Shown here: one piece after another, positions 61,003 through 64,000 of the stretch | Position numbering within the stretch: the stretch's first letter is position 1 | Layout of the letters: every line of letters starts with the position of its first letter | Source of the DNA: Deltaproteobacteria bacterium | Lineage (GTDB): Bacteria > Myxococcota > Myxococcia > Myxococcales > JAHFDP01 | NCBI GenBank assembly: GCA_023248955.1 | Contig: JAHFDP010000010.1 | Location: forward strand, 1 to 64,000 | Length of the DNA stretch: 64,000 nt | Direction of reading: 5' to 3' | Position numbers and translations under genes: made by a program | Notes under the pieces: model-generated | Databases searched by the model: none | The model's input: only the letters and a program-made list of their open reading frames with translations | What the model was told of the DNA's origin: nothing

Positions 61003-61944
61003 ATGATCCGGTTAGCGATCGCGGTTTCGGCGGCGTTTCTGGCTCTGGGTTGCGGCGGCGCCACAAAAGTAAAACTAGGTAACCAATCCGCGCGAATTGA
61101 CTACGGAACGGAGTGTATTCCAGACAATCATATGTTGCTGCGCTATTCAGCCGACAAACTGCTGACGGACAAGAAGTACCAGAAGGCTTACGACCAAGCT
61201 GACGCCGCTGGTACCGCTCTTGATTCCGACAGGGTGCAGGGTTCGGGCTCGTTTGGCGTCCTGAGTAGAACTGAAAAGTTATGTCAGGCGGGTGTCCTAC
61301 AGCAGGAGATCCATCTATTGGACGTTCAAATCGAAGCGGCTGTTAGGGGAAAGTTGAAGGGTATCGATGTCCAGAATCTTCGAGACAACAAGGCGATAAT
61401 TGAGCAGGAGCTCACGGAATTGATGGCCGACTCAGGCGCCCAAGGCTGCAACAACCCCAACGCCTTGTGTCCAGGTTCCGACGGCCAGCCGGGTGAGAGC
61501 TGCGCCGACGGAGATATCTGCATCGATGGCCCGTGCGACTCGTCCAACGTATGTCCGAGCACCACGGGCGAACCTGGAGCAGCCTGCGCCCCCGGGGAAA
61601 CCTGCACCGCTGGCGTATGTGGTGACGATTCGAAGTGCCCAGGCTCCAGCAACGAACCCGCCGATGGATCGATCGCGGACGGGCAGGCCTGCTTCAAAGT
61701 CTCCTCCGACGATTGGGGTGACTGGTACAATGAAGCGAAGTGCAGCTCGGGAAGCTGCGACGTCAACGGAACATGCTCGACCTCGTTGAATTCAGATGGC
61801 AACAGCAACGAACCCGCGGATGGCTCGATCGCGGACGGGCAGGCCTGCTTCAAAGTCTCCTCCGACGATTGGGATGACTGGTACAATGAGGCGAAGTGCA
61901 GCTCGGGAAGCTGCGACGCCGACGGAACGTGCTCGGCCTCGTAG
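61003..61944 (+). CDS. Cys-rich lipoprotein with tandem-duplicated module
   Basis: 313 aa. CAGGAGGTTG precedes the ATG; leader AIAVSAAFLALGCGG. A helical region (LRYSADKLLTDKKYQKAYDQ to LRDNKAIIEQELTELMADSG) is followed by Cys modules. The last two are near-identical tandem copies (SNEPADGSIADGQACFKVSS, about 45 residues), at 61651-61788 and 61804-61942, differing in a few residues. The 3' 153 bp overlap the convergent matrixin gene. No family known. Confidence 0.82.
   Translation: MIRLAIAVSAAFLALGCGGATKVKLGNQSARIDYGTECIPDNHMLLRYSADKLLTDKKYQKAYDQADAAGTALDSDRVQGSGSFGVLSRTEKLCQAGVLQQEIHLLDVQIEAAVRGKLKGIDVQNLRDNKAIIEQELTELMADSGAQGCNNPNALCPGSDGQPGESCADGDICIDGPCDSSNVCPSTTGEPGAACAPGETCTAGVCGDDSKCPGSSNEPADGSIADGQACFKVSSDDWGDWYNEAKCSSGSCDVNGTCSTSLNSDGNSNEPADGSIADGQACFKVSSDDWDDWYNEAKCSSGSCDADGTCSAS
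61650..61942 (+). repeat. tandem coding duplication of about 150 bp
   Basis: AGCAACGAACCCGC marks the start of both units. They are almost identical at the DNA level, including third positions, so the duplication is recent. It will be prone to recombination. Confidence 0.85.
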
Positions 61945-62877
61945 CCCGCCCGTCGCCAGGAGGCGAGGGCTACGAGGCTGTCGTCTTCGCATCGCACCCA
62001 ACGCAAGCACTATTATCCACGCGCCCGCACCACTCGTATTCCGGCACGCGCAGCCATCCGACTCCGCCGCCGGCGCAAACGAAATCGCCCCGCCCACGCA
62101 GGTCTTCACCGGCTCACCGCGCGGATAAATATCCGTCACGCCCTTCACGTCATCGGGCGACAGCGTCCGCTTGATCTTCCCCATGTTCGCCGACGGAAAC
62201 ATGATCGTGTTCGGATCCTGTTCGTTGTGCCCGAGCCCGATGAAGTGCCCGATCTCGTGTGTCAGCGTCGACTGAATATCCGTGGACACACAATCCGGCG
62301 GCGCCACCGATTCGCCGCAGCGCGGACTCTCCGCGACGGTAAACGTGAAGGGCTGTTGGCTCGGGAGGAATGGCGGCGCGGCATAGAGATCGATCTCCGC
62401 GCGAACGATTTGGCCGGTCCCCGGAACGAAGGTCACCGTGGTAACGGCGATGGCCGAACCAGGGTCGGTGGAGACGGGATGAATCGTTTCGTCCCAGCAA
62501 TTGAACAGGTCGGCACAAGTGGCATCTTTGGCGCGACAGGGCGCATCTGCCGGAGCCGCCACCGCGCAATCTTGCGTGCGCCAGATCACCAGGTTCTGGT
62601 GCTCATCCGCCCCAGTATTCGCGGTCTGGCCCTCGTCCACGAAGGAGAGATCGGTTCCCAGCGGCGCGGTCCACGCCGCAAAGGCGGCATCCACAGCGCG
62701 GAAACAGGACTGCCGATCGACTCCCGGCGCGCAATCCCGATGCACGAAAAATGTCAACTCGCGTTCTGGCCAAAAAAGACAGCCCGCTTTGGTGTCCTTG
62801 TCCCATGGCGTCCGTGTGTAGGCACGCGCCGCCTGCGACGCGAGCACCACGACCAGCAGAGGCAGCGCACGCTTCAC
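61792..62877 (-). CDS. secreted matrixin-type metalloprotease with MYXO-CTERM-like region
   Basis: 361 aa. Signal peptide LPLLVVVLASQAARA, zinc motif HEIGHFIGLGH and IYPRGEP. The MYXO-CTERM-like part (CACRNTSGAGAWIIVLALGAMRRRQ) is not at the end: the frame continues about 65 residues as the antisense of the tandem-repeat lipoprotein (stop at 61792). The original stop may have been lost, or readthrough occurs. It is a paralog of the proteases at 31-34 kb. Confidence 0.87.
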   Translation of the reverse strand: MKRALPLLVVVLASQAARAYTRTPWDKDTKAGCLFWPERELTFFVHRDCAPGVDRQSCFRAVDAAFAAWTAPLGTDLSFVDEGQTANTGADEHQNLVIWRTQDCAVAAPADAPCRAKDATCADLFNCWDETIHPVSTDPGSAIAVTTVTFVPGTGQIVRAEIDLYAAPPFLPSQQPFTFTVAESPRCGESVAPPDCVSTDIQSTLTHEIGHFIGLGHNEQDPNTIMFPSANMGKIKRTLSPDDVKGVTDIYPRGEPVKTCVGGAISFAPAAESDGCACRNTSGAGAWIIVLALGAMRRRQPRSPRLLATGGLRGRARSVGVAASRAALRLIVPVIPIVGGDFEAGLPVRDRAIRGFVAVAI

Positions 62878-63032
62878 AGCTCGTCCACGCCCTTTACCAA
62901 ATTCTTCGGCGCCACCGCGTGCCCCCGTCGTCCGGCCATAACGAGAGCCTATCAGGCCCTCGCTCCAGAGCGACGCGCGGCACGCAGAAGAACCATGAAA
63001 ATTTAAAGATAGGGCTTAAATAATCGTGGTTG

Positions 63033-63830
63033 CTAAAACGCGCGCGACTGCCCGCCGTCGACCACCACGCAGGCTCCGCTCACCCAACTGGCGCGCGGAC
63101 TGCACAGAAACGCGATCACGTCACCCGACTCTTCGGCGGTCCCGAAGCGACCAAAGGGAATCTCCCGTTTGACGAACTCACCCATGCCGATCGGATCCGC
63201 GCGCAGTCGCCGTTCCCATGAACCGCCGGGATGCAGCGTGCTGCCCGGCGCCACGGAGCAGACACGAATGCCCCGGGGTGCCAGCTCACGCGCCTGGGCG
63301 TGCGAAAAACTGATCAGTGCCGCCTTCGCCGCGCTGTAAGTGATGGGGCCACCACCCTCGCGGCCGTTGATGGACGCCACATGCACGATGGCGGCACCTT
63401 CGCGCGGATCGCGCTGACGACGTTCTCCCGCGGCAACCAAGTAGGGCAACGCGAGACGGCTCGCACGAACAGCCGTGAAAAAATTCTTTTGAAAGGGCTC
63501 TTCCCAACCGGCGTCATCCAAGTCGGTGAACGTGCCAGGCGCACTCCCCCCGACGACGGTCACGAGCACATCCAACCCGCCCAGCGCGCGCCCAGCCTCG
63601 TTTATCGCCCGCTCGAGCGCGTCCACGTCCAACGCATCGGCCGCGAACGCCAACGCTTCCGGCGCTCCCTCGGCGTAACATTCCGCCGCCCGCGCCTCGG
63701 CGCCTTCCTTGCCACGCGCCACGATCGCCACGCGGCAACCCTCGCGCGCCAACGCCACCGCTGCCGCGCCGCCAATGCCACGGCTCGCGCCGATCAGCAG
63801 CGCCGCGCGATTTCGAAGTCCGAGGTCCAC
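63033..63830 (-). CDS. short-chain dehydrogenase/reductase
   Basis: 265 aa from a GTG at 63830. Classical SDR: cofactor site LLIGASRGIGGAAAVAL (TGxxxGIG type), active site Ser in IVHVASINGR, YSAAKAALISF (Tyr and Lys) and the C-terminal FLCSPRASWVSGACVVVDGG. Substrate unknown; FabG-like. It overlaps the stop of the upstream partial gene by one base. Confidence 0.93.
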   Translation of the reverse strand: MDLGLRNRAALLIGASRGIGGAAAVALAREGCRVAIVARGKEGAEARAAECYAEGAPEALAFAADALDVDALERAINEAGRALGGLDVLVTVVGGSAPGTFTDLDDAGWEEPFQKNFFTAVRASRLALPYLVAAGERRQRDPREGAAIVHVASINGREGGGPITYSAAKAALISFSHAQARELAPRGIRVCSVAPGSTLHPGGSWERRLRADPIGMGEFVKREIPFGRFGTAEESGDVIAFLCSPRASWVSGACVVVDGGQSRAF

Positions 63831-64000
63831 TACCGCCTCGCCGCGGCAACGTGGCTCTTGCCCTTCACCGCATCGAGAAACTCCGCCGTCTTCAGCAGCG
63901 AGAGCATCGCCTCCGCAGCGCCGTTCGAGAGCGCTTCCTTGTAATTGGTTTCGTCAAAAGATCGCCCAAACCGCTTGGACTCGCCGCGCACGGTCCCGTT
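63830..64000 (-). CDS. C-terminal fragment of an unidentified gene
   Basis: Partial: the last 56 codons and TAG stop (63830-63832) of a gene that continues past the window edge. It ends FGRSFDETNYKEALSNGAAE and VKGKSHVAAARR. The overlap with the SDR start shows co-translation. I do not recognise the family from this end. Confidence 0.6.
   Translation of the reverse strand, partial: NGTVRGESKRFGRSFDETNYKEALSNGAAEAMLSLLKTAEFLDAVKGKSHVAAARR

Overview
The window is about 64 kb of GC-rich, densely coded bacterial chromosome. It most resembles Myxococcota (former Deltaproteobacteria). The signs are Hanks-type Ser/Thr kinases with PEGA domains, many Cys-rich lipoproteins, secreted matrixin-type metalloproteases with MYXO-CTERM-like tails (CxC, one membrane segment, Arg cluster), a bacterial fibrinogen-like lipoprotein, a large RCC1-repeat lipoprotein and a secreted caspase-like protein. 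No rRNA operon, prophage or CRISPR array was seen. Many neighbouring genes overlap by ATGA, GTGA or TTGA, which indicates strong translational coupling.

Layout. 0-7.5 kb: hydrolase, lipoprotein, hemE-hemH (late heme synthesis) with a small upstream gene, an RHH/PIN toxin-antitoxin pair and a PilZ protein. 7.5-12 kb: surface polysaccharide genes (initiating sugar-phosphate transferase, GT4 glycosyltransferase) and a fibrinogen-like lipoprotein. 12-15 kb: rpsO-pnp with a promoter and a structured pnp leader. 15-23 kb: a coupled chain Ser/Thr kinase - acyl-CoA dehydrogenase - meaB - DUF1415, then a biotin-dependent carboxyltransferase; together these point to acyl-CoA and propionyl/methylmalonyl-CoA metabolism. 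23-28 kb: 2OG-Fe(II) oxygenase, YbaK-type deacylase, a second RHH/PIN pair, DUF167, a winged-helix protein, PspC, a 30-codon mutM remnant and a PEGA kinase. 28-31 kb: dihydropyrimidinase and class III aminotransferase (reductive pyrimidine catabolism). 31-34 kb: matrixin operon, including two proteases fused in one frame. 35-39 kb: RCC1 lipoprotein. 39.6-41.7 kb: gltX followed by tRNA-Gln(CUG) and tRNA-Glu(CUC). 41.7-50 kb: chrA, cNMP-DUF1003, Cys-rich lipoproteins and a secreted phosphoesterase. 49.5-52 kb: LptF/G-type permease and an ArnT-like glycosyltransferase.

The most interesting region is 52.1-57.8 kb. A four-gene, fully overlapping operon (YceI-like protein, DUF692/MNIO enzyme, DUF2063 partner, six-Cys precursor peptide) matches the bufferin type of RiPP copper metallophore. 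It ends in a strong terminator. It is followed by an ECF sigma factor, three Fur-box-like palindromes within 200 bp, a DUF4384 anti-sigma factor, and an exported caspase-like protein with a probable outer-membrane barrel.

Dispersed repeats are prominent. Two large hairpin elements share a tail that supplies the TAA stop codon of a neighbouring gene. A second family of roughly 150-310 bp has terminal inverted repeats or palindromic ends. There are also several REP-like hairpins. A frameshifted secreted gene, the mutM stub and a possible frameshift in the first hydrolase indicate local gene decay. All functional calls rest on motif recognition in the sequence; no database search was run.
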